Shown here: one piece after another, positions 35,647-46,942 of the stretch | Layout: every line of letters starts with the position of its first letter | Numbering within the stretch: position 1 is the stretch's first letter | From: Galerina marginata | Lineage: Eukaryota > Basidiomycota > Agaricomycetes > Agaricales > Galerinaceae | DNA length: 64,000 nt | Assembly: GCA_023014335.1 (NCBI GenBank) | Contig: JAECYW010000001.1 | Location: 868,001-932,000 of the forward strand | Direction of reading: 5' to 3' | Made by a program: the position numbers and the translations under genes | Notes under the pieces: generated by a model | Seen by the model: only the letters and a program-made list of their open reading frames with translations | Told to the model about the DNA's origin: nothing | Databases searched by the model: none

Positions 35647-37264
35647 TCAACCTATCACAACAGTTTTATTGCGCTTCACTCCAGATCTGGCTTCTTCTTC
35701 AAATACTGCCTTCAAATCAACGTGGTATTCCTCCGAGACCTCTTGAGGAAAAGGTCGTTTCCAGAAGAAAAGCACACTTAGAATGTCCTGCGACAAGTGA
35801 GAAAAGTATTCGAAACTAATCGAGGTGAAGAATGAATACCTTTTGTGATCCCAAAAACAAGGACATGTAGTGTGGCGGCTGCAATGAGAGTTGGGGATTC
35901 AGAAGGGTTTGACTTATACTATTTATGGACGAACGCACCTGAAGCGATGACAATGTCGGGAACCGGAGTCGAGGGTGAATGTATGGATAGCAGACTCAGG
36001 CTGTATCATTCGTCGTCAAAGAGGGTGCCATGCCAGAGGCGAAATGAACTCACCTCAGCGCAATTGTTGTATAGATACCAAAGACAATGATACGCACTGG
36101 AAGACTGAGGTCCATCTTCCACTTGGGGCGGGCGGCTTTATCAATCGACAAGTGCTTATACAAAAGGGCCATCGTCCAAACTGGACTTAACTTTAGCCGA
36201 TAAGTAGTAGAATAGTGGTTTCCAACACCCACCAACCACCACAGTCGTTAAGAGCAGGATAATGGCAGAGTAGACCGTTAGAGTATTTGTCCTGGAATTG
36301 TAGATTGTGAATTAGTTTTTTTTCATTTCTTTCAAACGGCTTACAAGGGCGAGGATTCCAGGGAACAGTAAAAAAATCGTCGACTTCGAGAAACTTTTGA
36401 TGGATTCGCTGCGCCAACCTAAACACACGTAAATCATGTTCAGTATTAGATCATGAAAATCTCATCAGCGCCTACCGTTGCAGTTGCTAATATGCAGACG
36501 AGAAAAGCCAGATACGGCGAAACCAGCATCTATCAGAATGGTCGATCATCTAACGCCAACAGAAACGGGTCCAAAACGCACGACCCAGAGCCTAATGAAA
36601 TGATCGCCATCATTATATTCCCGACCAAAAAAGGCGGCCCGGATTGTGAAGAACATCTGCAACAATGATTGATGATTGATGATTGATGGATAACATTCGG
36701 ACATCTTACCTGCAAGACGAGTGTGAATGCTGCAGTCGATAGGCTATACAACGGTAAGCCAACGAAGGCGTAGCAATTTCTTTTCAAGGGCTCACAGGGG
36801 TGGCACGCCATAAAGAAGAGAGGATTGCAGCAAACATAGCATTCGTGATGGTTCCGGTCCAGTCGTCCTTCGCGCGTATACCCTGGAAATCATGCATTTA
36901 GTTTACAATCGTATATTCCGCTTCTTGACGGGCTTACAGCAAGCTGGACGATCTTTTACATTTTCAGTTAAAATATATCGAATCCGCCAAGTAACACACT
37001 CACAATCCAGATACTGACAAACGCTACGCACAGATTCAAAAATGTTGGATGTCGGTATACCCGTTTTGAAAACAGAACGATTGCAATCAATATTGGAAGC
37101 CCAAGATGAGAAGGCCACATATTGAGGACCAGAAAGAGAATCAGTTCGCTGTGAGTTCCCTTCACGATATTGACTCGGAGACCATCGCCTGCATGAATGT
37201 GTTAGAACAGTTCGTATTTCACAAAAGGACTGATTTATTCACTGGTTTCCGTGGCCGAGGACAT
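35647..37264 (-). CDS. Basidiomycete multi-pass membrane protein (GPCR-like topology, function unknown)
   Basis: Start at 37264: MSSATETS-DGLRVNIVKGTHSELILFLVLNMWPSHLGLPILIAIVLFSKRVYRHPTFLNLCVAFVSIWI. The pattern of a first helix, HxGLP second helix, then RHPTFLN is one I know from a large family of basidiomycete membrane proteins of seven-helix appearance. Later exons give YAFVGLPLYSLSTAAFTLVLQ, FIRLWVVRFGPVSVG, SIVFLLFPGIL-like segments, DLSLPVRIIVFGIYTTIAL, VPDIVIAS-AATLHVLVFGITK and a soluble tail FFWKRPFPQEVSEEYHVDLKAVFEEE ending VKRNKTVVIG. Exon joins in the middle (36200-36700) are approximate. Possibly a receptor, but no ligand or G-protein motif is visible. One intron holds a period-7 repeat (36665-36689). 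Confidence 0.6.
36665..36689 (+). repeat. Short tandem repeat, period 7 (GATTGAT)
   Basis: About three and a half copies of a 7-nt unit in an intron of the membrane-protein gene. No function implied. Confidence 0.75.
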
Positions 37265-39047
37265 CTAGTCGTTGGCCTGACCTGTGAGATACTTAAGCAC
37301 CAACGCCAGCAGAAATTTCAGATATGAAGCCCGCTTCAGCACTTCGCAAACGAAGTTAAGGCTGCCAGAGCACGGGAAGTAAAAAATAAGCAGAGAGAAA
37401 GATGACACAATCCACTGTGTGTGGATTATGAATGTCATGACACCTAGCGAGCCCAACGAACCCACGACTCTAATCAGGATCAGCTCTGTCTAGATGTCTT
37501 GTGGTTGTTCGTTCTGTGATGGCTGTTCCTATGGAGCACGCGAAAACTCACGATTCGTCAACCCGATTTGGCACTCAGTAGCCACTTATCTCCCACCCAG
37601 ACCGCCAATCAAAAACTGGTGCCCGTAGCCCATGCATTGAAGCCGCCCATAGGCGCACAACGACTATAATAAAAAATCTCAGCCACTAAGTCGTGGTCAA
37701 TCGTGTTCCATAGCCGGCGTCATTTGAAACCGCCGGAGAAGCAAGATGGGTCCTTTTTGGAATGCCTGATAATTACAGGCAGGATCTTCTTGAGCTTGAG
37801 ACTCCGGTCATTTCGGTAAGAGAATAGAGATAAGTGCTTATTCGATGGATTGTTTTAAGCGGGGGAAGTCTCAACATCACAACCGTCACAACTTGGAGGT
37901 GCACGATATCTGAAGCAAAGATATATAAACGTGAATACAAACAAGGCTTGACAAAAACGAGAAAATCAGTGGCGAAACTCGGAAAGCCAGAGATGTTAAC
38001 CGGAATTGAGCACTGCTTGCGCACGCTTGGATCGCATCTTTCGTATTTGCGTGGCTAATCACAGAGTAAGTATATCACGGAGGCGGTGAATCAACGATAG
38101 AGACTTGCCGCCTCTTTGGGTCATTTGGCGGCGGTTCTGAGCCAAAGTCTGGATGGTTTTCAAGCTTTGCGCCTTCAAGCGGTCGAAGTTGGAGACGAGT
38201 TTAGAGTTGCATTCGGAATAAATTGAAATGTTGGTTGAGGAAACCTTGACAATATATTTCAAGACGGTTTATAAGTTTGGTAATTAAGAGCGCATACCAC
38301 AAGGAAGCTGATTTGATTGTCCTCTTCTTGGTGTTCGTACAGGACTGCCCGACTTGTCGCCCACCAATGACGGATCAGCAGTTGATATACCTTCATCGCC
38401 TGAAATTACAGTCGGCCATCATGAAAGGTAGATCAAGGAGGGGACAACGTCAGTGGCTTGCCTTGCACTGGGACGACCATAGTTACAGAGAATGGCGTTT
38501 CACCGTTCTCTGACCACCATAAACAAGAGAGAAACAAGAGCACTGAAATCACAAATATGAGAAAAATGTCACGGAGATAGTGGACGGCCAAAGGGATAAA
38601 CGCCAGAGGTGACATTGCGGTATTGACAAGTAGGGTGATGGCCAAAGGGGAAGGCTGAAACAGTTCGTGACTCCCAAAACCTTGACAGACGCGACACAAG
38701 TTGAGTTTCCAACATTTCAAAGACAACCAAAGGCAGAACAAGAGAGGAGATCGGTCTGGGTCCTGAGTACTGAGTGATGGTCAGCCTCCATCCCAGCCTG
38801 GCCCTAGAAAGCGAACAGGGCAAGGAAAAGAGTCAACACAGTAAGTAATACTGTTCGTCCACACTCTGTAAGTCGCATAAGTTTCCGCACTTATCACACA
38901 GACAGCCCGTAGTACAGAGTGAGGTCGAGTTTAGATCAGAGACTCATACTCGGAGCGACGATGCCAACAAGTTGAGGTCTTCCCAAACAAGCATAACCAA
39001 ACAATAGTCTTCCCAACATTGCAGTCCACTGAGCTTCGACATTCATC
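37265..39047. other. Intergenic region without supported gene
   Basis: About 1.8 kb. Frames at 37265-37465 and 38433-38741 (minus) are hydrophobic but lack any family motif, supporting context or conserved exon structure, and are not called. A diverged repeat of the type GGCCAAAGGG occurs twice around 38585-38650. Confidence 0.5.
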
Positions 39048-39698
39048 ATGGTTTCATTGGCTCGGACAATCCGAAATATACGTCGTGTCGGCTGTCAGAG
39101 AATGGTGGAGGCAAATGCAATACATCGGTGACGCCAAAGCAGGAACTCTCGTTGGGAAGGACCAGTACGTTGTTCGGGACTTTCGGGTGGTCAATTACGG
39201 CCTGAACACCTCTCGTTTCTAGGTTCGGAAACAGGTATTTCGAAAACAGGAATGCCGAGGAGGAAATTCCAGGTACGCATTTCCATGGCTATCTCTATCA
39301 TTCCACGCCAGTACTCACTGAATCGTTTTCTATAGGTCGTCACAGATGGGTTGACTTTGCTCAAGTATGATCAGTTCTAATTCCGAGCAAATCACTCTGA
39401 GTTGACCGCAATGCAATGCAGCACGATTATAACGCGACACAAGTACCGCCGGAATGGCATTCATGGATATCTCACATCCGTAAAGACCCACCCACGAACG
39501 ACCCCGTTATGCAGAACCTGTCTCCTCCCTGGAAGGCTGTAAGAGATGTTTTCATGTTATTATATTTATAAGCTGATACTTTCGCAACTATAGCCATACT
39601 TAGAGAATCTGACCGGTACGAGAGGGGCCTACAAGCCATACAACACGGTTGTTCCCAAAATCAATGCATGGGATCCTAAAGTATCGCCTCGTGCATAG
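39048..39698 (+). CDS. NADH:ubiquinone oxidoreductase subunit NDUFA12 (B17.2); one frame break
   Basis: MVSLARTIRNIRRVG then REWWRQMQYIGDAKAGTLVGKDQ-FGNRYFENRNAEEEIPGRHRWVDFAQHDYNATQVPPEWHSWISHIRKDPPTNDPVMQ. The end is NLTGTRGAYKPYNTVVPKINAWDPKVSPRA. This is the complete NDUFA12 family pattern, including GNRYFEN, RWVDFAQHDY and PPEWHSWISH. It is an accessory subunit on the matrix arm of mitochondrial complex I. One extra base near 39092-39095 separates RRVG from REWWRQ. An upstream ATG at 39019 is in frame with REWWRQ but gives an unlikely N-terminus, so I keep 39048. Three short introns, all GT-AG. It converges with the L-2-hydroxyglutarate dehydrogenase gene, whose stop is only 73 bp away. 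Confidence 0.93.
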
Positions 39699-39771
39699 AC
39701 ATTATTATTTTATTCAGCACTCGCAGTCGCAGGCAAATATCCATTCATTTTCATATTTGCAATCAGATTTT

Positions 39772-41359
39772 CTACTCTGTCTTATGCAACACATCTTCGA
39801 CGACCATCTCCGCGATTGCAAGGCTCGAGGTCAACCCTGGGGACTCTATTCCAAGCAAACTGATCATTGGGTTCCTGTGATTCCTTCGGGCGTCTGCGCT
39901 TGGATAATCCATTCTGAACAGGAAGTCCTGAAAACCCCCACCAGGTGGTTATAAGCTTTGGTCTGATTCCGACATAGTCAGATTGCAAACCATCGAAGGT
40001 CACCCCCGGCAAGTAACTGGTGACGGCCTTGTGCATATCAGGTAGCCTGGACTCGTCAGGTATTAACTTCTTTGTCCAAAAGTCGCTGTCAGTTCTCAGT
40101 TCCCTTTACCTCTGATGTTGGAAGGTCCATCCATTCGATATCAGGCCCAAAGCGAATTTTTCCTTGCAGATCCAACGTCAAATGTGTACCGAGTGACTCG
40201 AATGCGTGTGCATTCGGGCCAGTGTAAGGACAGGGATAAATGAGATGGGAAACACTCGAGGCCCCAGGACCGTGGTACGATGCGTATGAACCTCGAGCAT
40301 AGAACATGGGTATCCGCTTTTCCTTTGGAAGCAAGGAATTTAGCACCATGACACTGGAGAGTCCTGAAGCGTTGATAATATTTCGCGCGAGCATCGCATA
40401 CCCTTCACCTCCCTCCGAAGTCGTCTGGACAACCCAGCCATCTTCCGCCGCGTTGATATCTGGCATACTTTCAGCGCTTCTTGATTTGTTGTATGCGTCA
40501 AGCCTCACGACCTGAGTGGCGAACACAAGCTCTCCGCCTTCTGACTCTATTATATCCCTTTCCAGACTATCCATAAATGAATGAGAGTCGACAATCCCGG
40601 TCTTGGGACACCACAAAGCAGAAACTATATCTTTAGACAGATCAGGCTCCATCTCGCGTATTTCGTCTTCGGACAGCAGCTTGGTAGGTAAAACTCTATC
40701 CGACTGAGCCGCTGCAGGAGAATGTGCTGGCCATTTGAGTTTCAGTGATTTAGCATGGAGACCTTCCAGGTAGGGGCGTTGGTCGGCTGTAGCCACGACC
40801 AGCTTTCCGGTTTGCTTGTAGGGTATATTATGCGCCTTGCATCGTTCATACATCAGATCGCGTCCTCGCAAACATAGACTTGTCTTCAGCGAGTCTAGGG
40901 GATAGTAGAGCCCTAAATATAATAGTGAACAACGAATAATGGCAACCTGGAGGGAAGATCTAACCTGAATGAATGACTTCCGAGTTACGAGAACTGGAGA
41001 GGTTCTTTCAGAGATATATCTCGTTAAATGCGGGCCTTGAACCTACCTCGTTTCTTCCCCAGCTCGGCTATGTCTTTCCACGAGATATGTCGACTTGGAT
41101 GGGAAGTGCTGGCATAGACGCTGAGCAACCGCAAGACCTACGACACCTGAAGAGTTACTGCGATTAGTTGTTCGAACCGGACAAGAGAAGACTGAAATTA
41201 CCTCCACCAATTATCAAGAAGTCTACAACAGATTCTGGATCCTGAGGACCATTGTAAGTCGCTGTGACCTCCAAAAGAACCTGTTCTGACCTTGTATTTG
41301 AACCTTCCACTGTCGTTCAAAGCCCTTGTCAGTCCCTTCACTGCTTGCATGGTGGACAT
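39772..41359 (-). CDS. L-2-hydroxyglutarate dehydrogenase-like FAD oxidoreductase; two frame breaks
   Basis: Reads MSTMQAVKGLTRALNDSGRFKYK (presequence-like), then PESVVDFLIIGG-GVVGLAVAQRL, the FAD dinucleotide-binding GxGxxG-type motif, LVERHSRAGEET-SSRNSEVIHSG-LYYPLDSLKTSLCLRGRDLMYERCKAHNIPYKQTGKLVVA. Next come IREMEPDLSKDIVSALWCPKTGIVDSHSFMDSL and LLARNIINASGL. The C-terminus has DYVGIRPKL, GGGFQDFLF and NPMISLLGIESPGLTSSLAIAEMV. These are the DAO-family and L2HGDH signatures. The enzyme oxidises L-2-hydroxyglutarate to 2-oxoglutarate in mitochondria, a metabolite-repair role. Extra bases lie in T4 at 41273-41276 (A4 on +) and at 39949-39950, before PPGGGFQDF. It shares a 197-bp promoter with the Cns1/TTC4 gene. 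Confidence 0.9.
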
Positions 41360-41556
41360 GTACGTTAAAGAGAGGTTCCATACATCCTAGTTGCTGTTCA
41401 ACTTCAAGTTCTGCCCAGTCTGCCCACGTTGTTCACATCAGTCTGAATCCAGGCATACGGCCCGATAATCCGTTATCTAATCGCGTTTTTCAAGTTGGTA
41501 CTCATCCGTCTTTTCTTCCATCATCCGGTCCTTTACTTTGAACGCTACCGTTAGAA
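41360..41556. promoter_or_regulatory. Shared promoter of L2HGDH-like (-) and Cns1/TTC4 (+) genes
   Basis: 197 bp between divergent start codons. No TATA box or known motif recognised. Confidence 0.5.
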
Positions 41557-42803
41557 ATGACATCCATAGTAGCTGGCCCTTCAAGGAGGGAACGACCCAC
41601 AGAAGAAGAGGCTCTGGCTTCCTTCGATTCAGTGCCTCTTTTCATGAAATCCCTCCCAGATGAAGACAAACTAGATCCAACAGTTTCTGCTCTCCAAAGT
41701 CTGATCTACGAAGGAACGCCGGATGGTAGGTGAGATCTTCCAATAGATAGACTTTTATCCCCCTTAATAATAGTCAGAGGTTGCGCAGAACTTTAAAGAG
41801 CAAGGAAACGAATATTTTCAGGGAAAACGACACAGGGAGGCTATTGGATTTTACAGTCAGGGCTTGGACGCAAAACCGACAGATCTGGCCATCATAGAAG
41901 CCTTGCTATGTAACAGAGCCGCTTGTAATCTGGAGCTTAGTGAGTGTCTATTCCGTAATATTTTTTTGGCTTCTAAATGTATTGTAGAAAATTACGGATC
42001 CGTTTTGAGAGACTGCTCAAAAGCACTTTCCCAGAATCCCAAGTGCTCAAAAGCTTACTACCGATCAGCCCTCGCTCTCCTAGCATTGGAAAAGCCCGAA
42101 GAAGCTTTGGATTGCTGTACTCGATGCCTTTTGTACGATCCTAACAACGCAAGCATCAGGACAGTTCAAGAACGTGCTCTGAAAACGAAAGCTGAGAAAG
42201 ATCGAAAGGAGCGAGAGAAGCAGGAAAGAATACGAAAAGAGGAAGAAGCAAAGTTCGCCTTGAAAAAAGCACTCCGTGTAAGAATAATCTCTGAACGCTC
42301 TACTCCGGGTCCGCATTGCTCATTCGCCTGTGAAGGAACGCAATCTCGTCATCTTCAACAAACCTGGAGGTTCAGTTAGTCCAGTTGCGCCGCATTTTGA
42401 CTCCGAGGACCCAACGGGGTCCACTCTCATCCTCCCCGTCTTCTTCCTGTATCCGCAACACGCTACCTCCGATATTATTTCAGATTTCATAGAGGATACC
42501 ACGTTTGCAGCACATATAGAGGCCATGTTCCCACCGCAAGTGCCACCACCCGAGTGGGACAAGAAAGGAGAGTATGTAGCTGGTAATCTGGTCGTTTATG
42601 CGCCAACGTACCGGAAGCGATTGTTGAAGGTTGGAAAGAAGATGACACTGCGCGACGTGTGTAATGCTGCTAAAGCGAAGGAGGGATCACCGATGGACGG
42701 GCTCGAGATAAAGGACGGCTGTCTGTCTTTCGTGGTCATGCCGAAAGGCGAAGCAGAGACGAAATGGGTCGAAGAGTATAAAAAAACGCGAGAGGAATCT
42801 TAA
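41557..42803 (+). CDS. CNS1: Cns1/TTC4-type TPR co-chaperone of Hsp90
   Basis: Start MTSIVAGPSRRERPTEEEALASFDSVPLFMKSLPDEDKLDPTVSALQSLIYEGTPD, the TTC4/Cns1 N-terminal motif. TPR array: EVAQNFKEQGNEYFQGKRHREAIGFYSQGLDAKPTDLAIIEALLCNRAACNLEL, NYGSVLRDCSKALSQNPKCSKAYYRSALALLALEKPEEALDCCTRCLLYDPNN. A charged linker helix follows (KAEKDRKEREKQERIRKEEEAKF). The C-terminal wheel domain ends VYAPTYRKRLLKVGKKMTLRDVCNAAKA ... LSFVVMPKGEAETKWVEEYKKTREES. Cns1 binds the Hsp90 C-terminus and supports translation elongation factor folding in yeast, where it is essential. Introns are canonical and I saw no frame break. Confidence 0.92.
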
Positions 42804-43955
42804 ATTGGGTAGGTGTTGACGATGAAATCATCTTCATATCGGTTGCCTCGGAAATTAGAGGATTTACATTTGACACTGTGAATGAATAAGAGAATTAAGG
42901 AACTCTAGTTTGTATTGTGTCTGTATTATCACTGTGAGTATAATAATACGGGGTTATACCGTAAGTCAACTGACATGCCATGAGCAGACGAAGACCGATA
43001 AGGTGAGAAAAGTGGATGGCAAGACCCATACAGCAAGCAGTGCGAGCTTCTTGGATAGCAAGTCCTTCGGGAATTCTGAATGTCAAGGAGTTTCGGAAAA
43101 CCGCCCGATGTACGAAGACACGGCAGACGAAAACTAGTCTAAATGCATCGAATGAGATGTGCAGAATCTAGATCTAATCGGTCCGCATTTATCACCTCAG
43201 GGATTGGCCCACTTGAAGGAGAGGAAATGCTCCGGCACTACGTCTGTGCGGTCGCAAACAAGAACACAAGACATCGGAAGGGTCGATTTACAAACAGTGG
43301 AGCTTCGCCATCCCGAAGAATGGAGCTCGTCAGGTCATCCATCCGCCTCGAGGCAAAGGGTCTATTGTTCGGGAAGGGTGCGTCATTCACGCCGCCTCCG
43401 ACACTGTCGCCCGAGTAGGAACCAAGACAAATCGACGAAACCGCTGCTTCATGATCCAGTGTTTCCGGAATTGGAACGAATTCCGGCATACGAGCACAGC
43501 GGAAGTCCTCCTTGGGCAAACGGAATGTTTCGGTGACAGAAACTAGGCGTTGAATGTAGGATAAGCACTGTAATAGAAACGAAACGACCGGCGGTCTGAG
43601 TGTTCCGAGCCAAGAATGGTATGAATGGTGGCATCCGCCAAAGTGGATGCCGTTCGAAGCTACCGGAAGCACGGTGTCTTATTTGGCAGTACGGCCGGGA
43701 ATGCCGGGGTGAGAGTTTGGTCCTGTTGTTATCCCAGTTTGCCCACCACAGCGAAAGAAAGTCTCTCCCCGTCGTCGTCGCCGTCGTCAAAAGGTCTGGT
43801 GAGTGTAATCTCTGAATTTTTGTATCCCAGAGTGTATCTACGATGGAAAGGTATACACCGGAAGAGACTTGGAAGGATTGGAGAATGGGAATTGGGTGGA
43901 TGGCACGATTGGAATTTGGATGTTGATTCATGGTTACAGGGCGTTATTCCTCAAG
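42804..43955. other. Intergenic region upstream of eS7
   Basis: About 1.15 kb. Long overlapping frames exist (43159-43536 plus; 43238-43672 and 43449-43931 minus), but their compositions are unlike proteins and they share no motif with known families. A GTC-rich trinucleotide run lies near 43770-43790. Probably promoter and 5' leader of the ribosomal gene plus spacer. Confidence 0.5.
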
Positions 43956-44659
43956 ATGTCCACCGTCAACAGCAAGATTCTCCGTACCGCCAATGCGCCC
44001 ACCACACCCCCCGATGAAACTGAAACGAGCGTCGCTCAGGCGCTGATTGACCTCGAGAACAATGTACCCGAACTCAAAAACGAGCTCCGTGCTCTCCAAA
44101 TCTCTGCTGCTCGCGAGGTTGATGTCCGTGGCGGCAAGAAGGCAATCGTTATCTTCGTCCCCGTCCCGCAACTGAAGGCATTCCACAAAGTGCAGCAAAG
44201 GTGAGTATTATATTGCATAAATAATCGAATGCTCATTAAAAGTCGTGTTGTCTAGGCTGACACGAGAGCTCGAGAAGAAATTCTCTGACCGTCACGTCGT
44301 ATTCATTGCCCAGCGCCGGATGCTGCGCAAACCCACCCGCAACTCGCGCTGTCAAGCAGAAGAGGCCCCGCAGCCGCACTCTTACGAATGTGCACGAGAA
44401 GATTCTGGAGGATCTCGTCTTCCCGACGGAGATCGTCGGCAAGCGGACCCGTGTTTCGGTCGATGGGTCAAAGTTGTTGAAAGTGTGAGTGACTCTATCT
44501 GGTGATCCGAGTCAAGGAGACTAATGGGGCGGTGACAGGCTGCTCGACTCGAAAGACGCGACATCGCTGGAATACAAGCTTGATTCGTTCTCGTCGGTGT
44601 ATCGCCGCCTCACAGGGAAGGATGTTGTGTTCGAGTTCCCGGTGGTTGCGCAAGAGTGA
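43956..44659 (+). CDS. RPS7: Small-subunit ribosomal protein eS7; one frame break
   Basis: [113 protein letters not shown], then [84 protein letters not shown]. This is eS7 over its whole length (about 200 residues), including [11 protein letters not shown] and [15 protein letters not shown]. One extra T at about 44350 sits between TRNSR and VKQKR. An in-frame upstream ATG at 43869 exists, but the conserved protein begins at 43956. A duplicated paralogue elsewhere cannot be ruled out; the rest of the gene shows no decay, so a consensus error is the simplest reading. Confidence 0.95.
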
Positions 44660-44910
44660 TATGCTATGTAGATATGCCATGCAATACGATGTCTGTTATT
44701 TTGAGACCAAAAGAGGACTTGTCCGTTCTTGATCTGCGGCGAAGAAAAGTCGCACGAGTGCCGCGACAATATTTATGTCAGGGGCCGGTTGCCGCCCCGA
44801 GTCCTTCTTTCTCCTCTCCCAGCTTGTCGTCCCCAACGCCCAAGAGGCCCCTGGGCCCGTCCTGAATCCCATCCCCCACGAGCGTCCACGCGTGCGTGGT
44901 CTCTCCTCCC

Positions 44911-46309
44911 ATGGAGCAGTACCAGAGTCTCGATCCCTACTCCCGCTCCAGATACGACCATGGCATCGACAGCAAGATTGTCATCATGGGCAACTCAGGT
45001 AGTCCTATTTCTATGCGCTCCTCGTTTCACTCCGCTCACACTCCAAGGGCCACAGGTGTCGGGAAGACCAGTCTCCTCCATCGCTATACCCAGAACAAGT
45101 TCGATCCCAAGAACACAACGTCGACGAGCGGCGCCTTCTTTGTCACGAAGAAGGTCTATGTAAACGGGCTCAAGGTCCGCTTGCAGCTCTGGGACACTGC
45201 TGGGCAGGAGAGATTCAGGAGCATGGTGCGTTTGTTTTTTCCTCTGACACCATATGCCACCCACCAACTGTCATTTCCAGGCGCCCATGTATTATCGAGG
45301 TCGGTCTCAGCCTTTTCAGCCACGTCAGGAGGTCTCACTATTTTCTTTCCTCTAGGCGCTAACGCGGCCCTGCTTCTGTACGATATCACCAATGCGTCCA
45401 CGTTCGAGGACATTCGGGGCTGGCTCGAAGGTACGAATAGGTGATTTCATTTGCCTTAATCAGAAACTCACGCTCCTGTTCGGTCTTAGAGCTGAAGAAG
45501 AACTGTCCGCCCGAGCTCATTATCTATATCGTTGGTTCTAAGGCGGATCTCTACCAACACCGCCAGGTCACCTCTGATCTCGCTCGCTTATCGCTTCACA
45601 ACTGGTTCCCTCCGCCCAAGCCTCCTCCTCCCCCTCCTCCTCCCCCGCCATCTACCCTATCTTATATCCGTCCGCGATTTACTTCCTTCCCTGGTATCCG
45701 CTCGCCTACATTTAGTAGCGTCATCCACGACACCCTCTCCAGTATCCCCAGAAGCTCCCGCTTACTTGGACCTTCCACCTAATCGTCCTTCGGCTCTCAA
45801 CCGCAGTAAGACTACGGCACAGAGCCGGCCTAAGACGTCCAGCTCTCTGACTCGCTCCAACACCAGTACCACAGGTACTAGAACACCGCAATCGTCTCGT
45901 TTTGGATCACACTTCGGTAATGCCGCAGGCTGGAACGAAAATAATGACAACAGCAGCAATAGCATCGAAGAAGCCGAAGAAGACGAGGAGGACGATCGGG
46001 AATGGGGCTTAAGTAAGGTATGGAGCTGTTCGAGGTGTCTGCCAAAGATGACATTGGTACGATTTTATTTGATCTCATTTATTTTATCTATTCTCACTAT
46101 AATGCTTCTTCTAGGCATTCAGAACCTGTTTGAGCATCCTCATCTCTGCGATTATCACGCGAAAGGATAGTATCGAACAGGAGAACGAACTGAAGAAACG
46201 TGACAGTGTATTCTTATCCAGCGTCAGCACACCGGCATGGTCTGCCCAAGCAGATGAAGAAGAGGCTCGCGAAAAAGCTCAACGTTCGGGGAGCTGGAGT
46301 TGTTGTTAG
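44911..46309 (+). CDS. Rab-family small GTPase with a long insertion between G4 and G5; two frame breaks
   Basis: G1 KIVIMGNS-GVGKTSLLHRYTQNKF; switch I TTSTSGAFFVTKKV; G3 [47 protein letters not shown]. G4 is IIYIVGSKADL (Ser in place of the usual Asn of NKxD). Instead of reaching G5 in about 30 residues the protein runs through a Pro-rich and Ser/Thr-rich insertion of about 150 residues (PPPKPPPPPPP..., RSKTTAQSRPKTSSS, then acidic EEAEEDEEDDREWGLSKG) before G5 MELFEVSAKDDIG-IQNLFEHLISAI. It ends SGSWSCC, a double-Cys geranylgeranylation site for membrane anchoring. The frame changes once near 45.73 kb and back near 46017. The subfamily is unclear. It should act in vesicle traffic. Confidence 0.87.
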
Positions 46310-46942
46310 CCATCGCTGCCGTTGGCGCCGGGCGCCCCACTCTCCCTTGACGATCTTCATTGTCTCTTTACTCTCTCTCTGTTTCTTTTTTCTGTACTTC
46401 TCATCCTTATTCTGCATCAATTATTGACTCTCTCAACCTCATTGACTCCTCTTCCTCTCAACATTTATCTCTCTCTATTTCTCTATCTGTTTCCATTCCG
46501 TACTCGTCTCTTTCTGTTATCCTCACGCACTACCCATGTTCCATATCTCTTCCATGTCACGACTTAACGTCCATACCTTCACTCTGGTGGACCGAACCCA
46601 CTGGTCCTGATTCCCATAGGCCCTTTTATCTATTCTATATCTACAGATCTATTAGTACATATGCCATACTCATATAGGAATCATGCATTTTCCTCCTCCT
46701 GCATTTACCTCCGCAGTGTGCTGATCAGATGTGGGATATATTTTAGGAAGTTTGTTCAGACGGGTTAAGCTGTCTCTGCCGGGGACCTTCATCCCACCCC
46801 TGCTATCCGCGCACTGATTACGATTCATTGATAATCCTATGATCTGGTGTTGAGGCCCTCTATATAAGCCTGACTCGCAGGCATCCCCTTTGCTACTTAC
46901 CCCCATCCCCCATCCTTCCCTCCGTTCGTTTCGCCTCCGTCC
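46310..46942. other. 3' region of the Rab gene and spacer before AMMECR1
   Basis: About 630 bp. The first part (about 46360-46560) is strongly CT-rich with runs of CTCT, probably the 3' untranslated region. No gene recognised. Confidence 0.5.

Noticed and set aside
37265..37465. Hydrophobic minus-strand frame upstream of the membrane-protein gene
   Set aside because: Overlaps the upstream region of 37264 and ends just before the likely start codon; no conserved motif.
38433..38741. 102-residue hydrophobic frame, possible small membrane protein
   Set aside because: No start context, no family resemblance and an isolated position; could not be supported.
43238..43931. Long overlapping frames upstream of eS7 on both strands
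   Set aside because: Unlike real proteins in composition, mutually overlapping, without introns or motifs.
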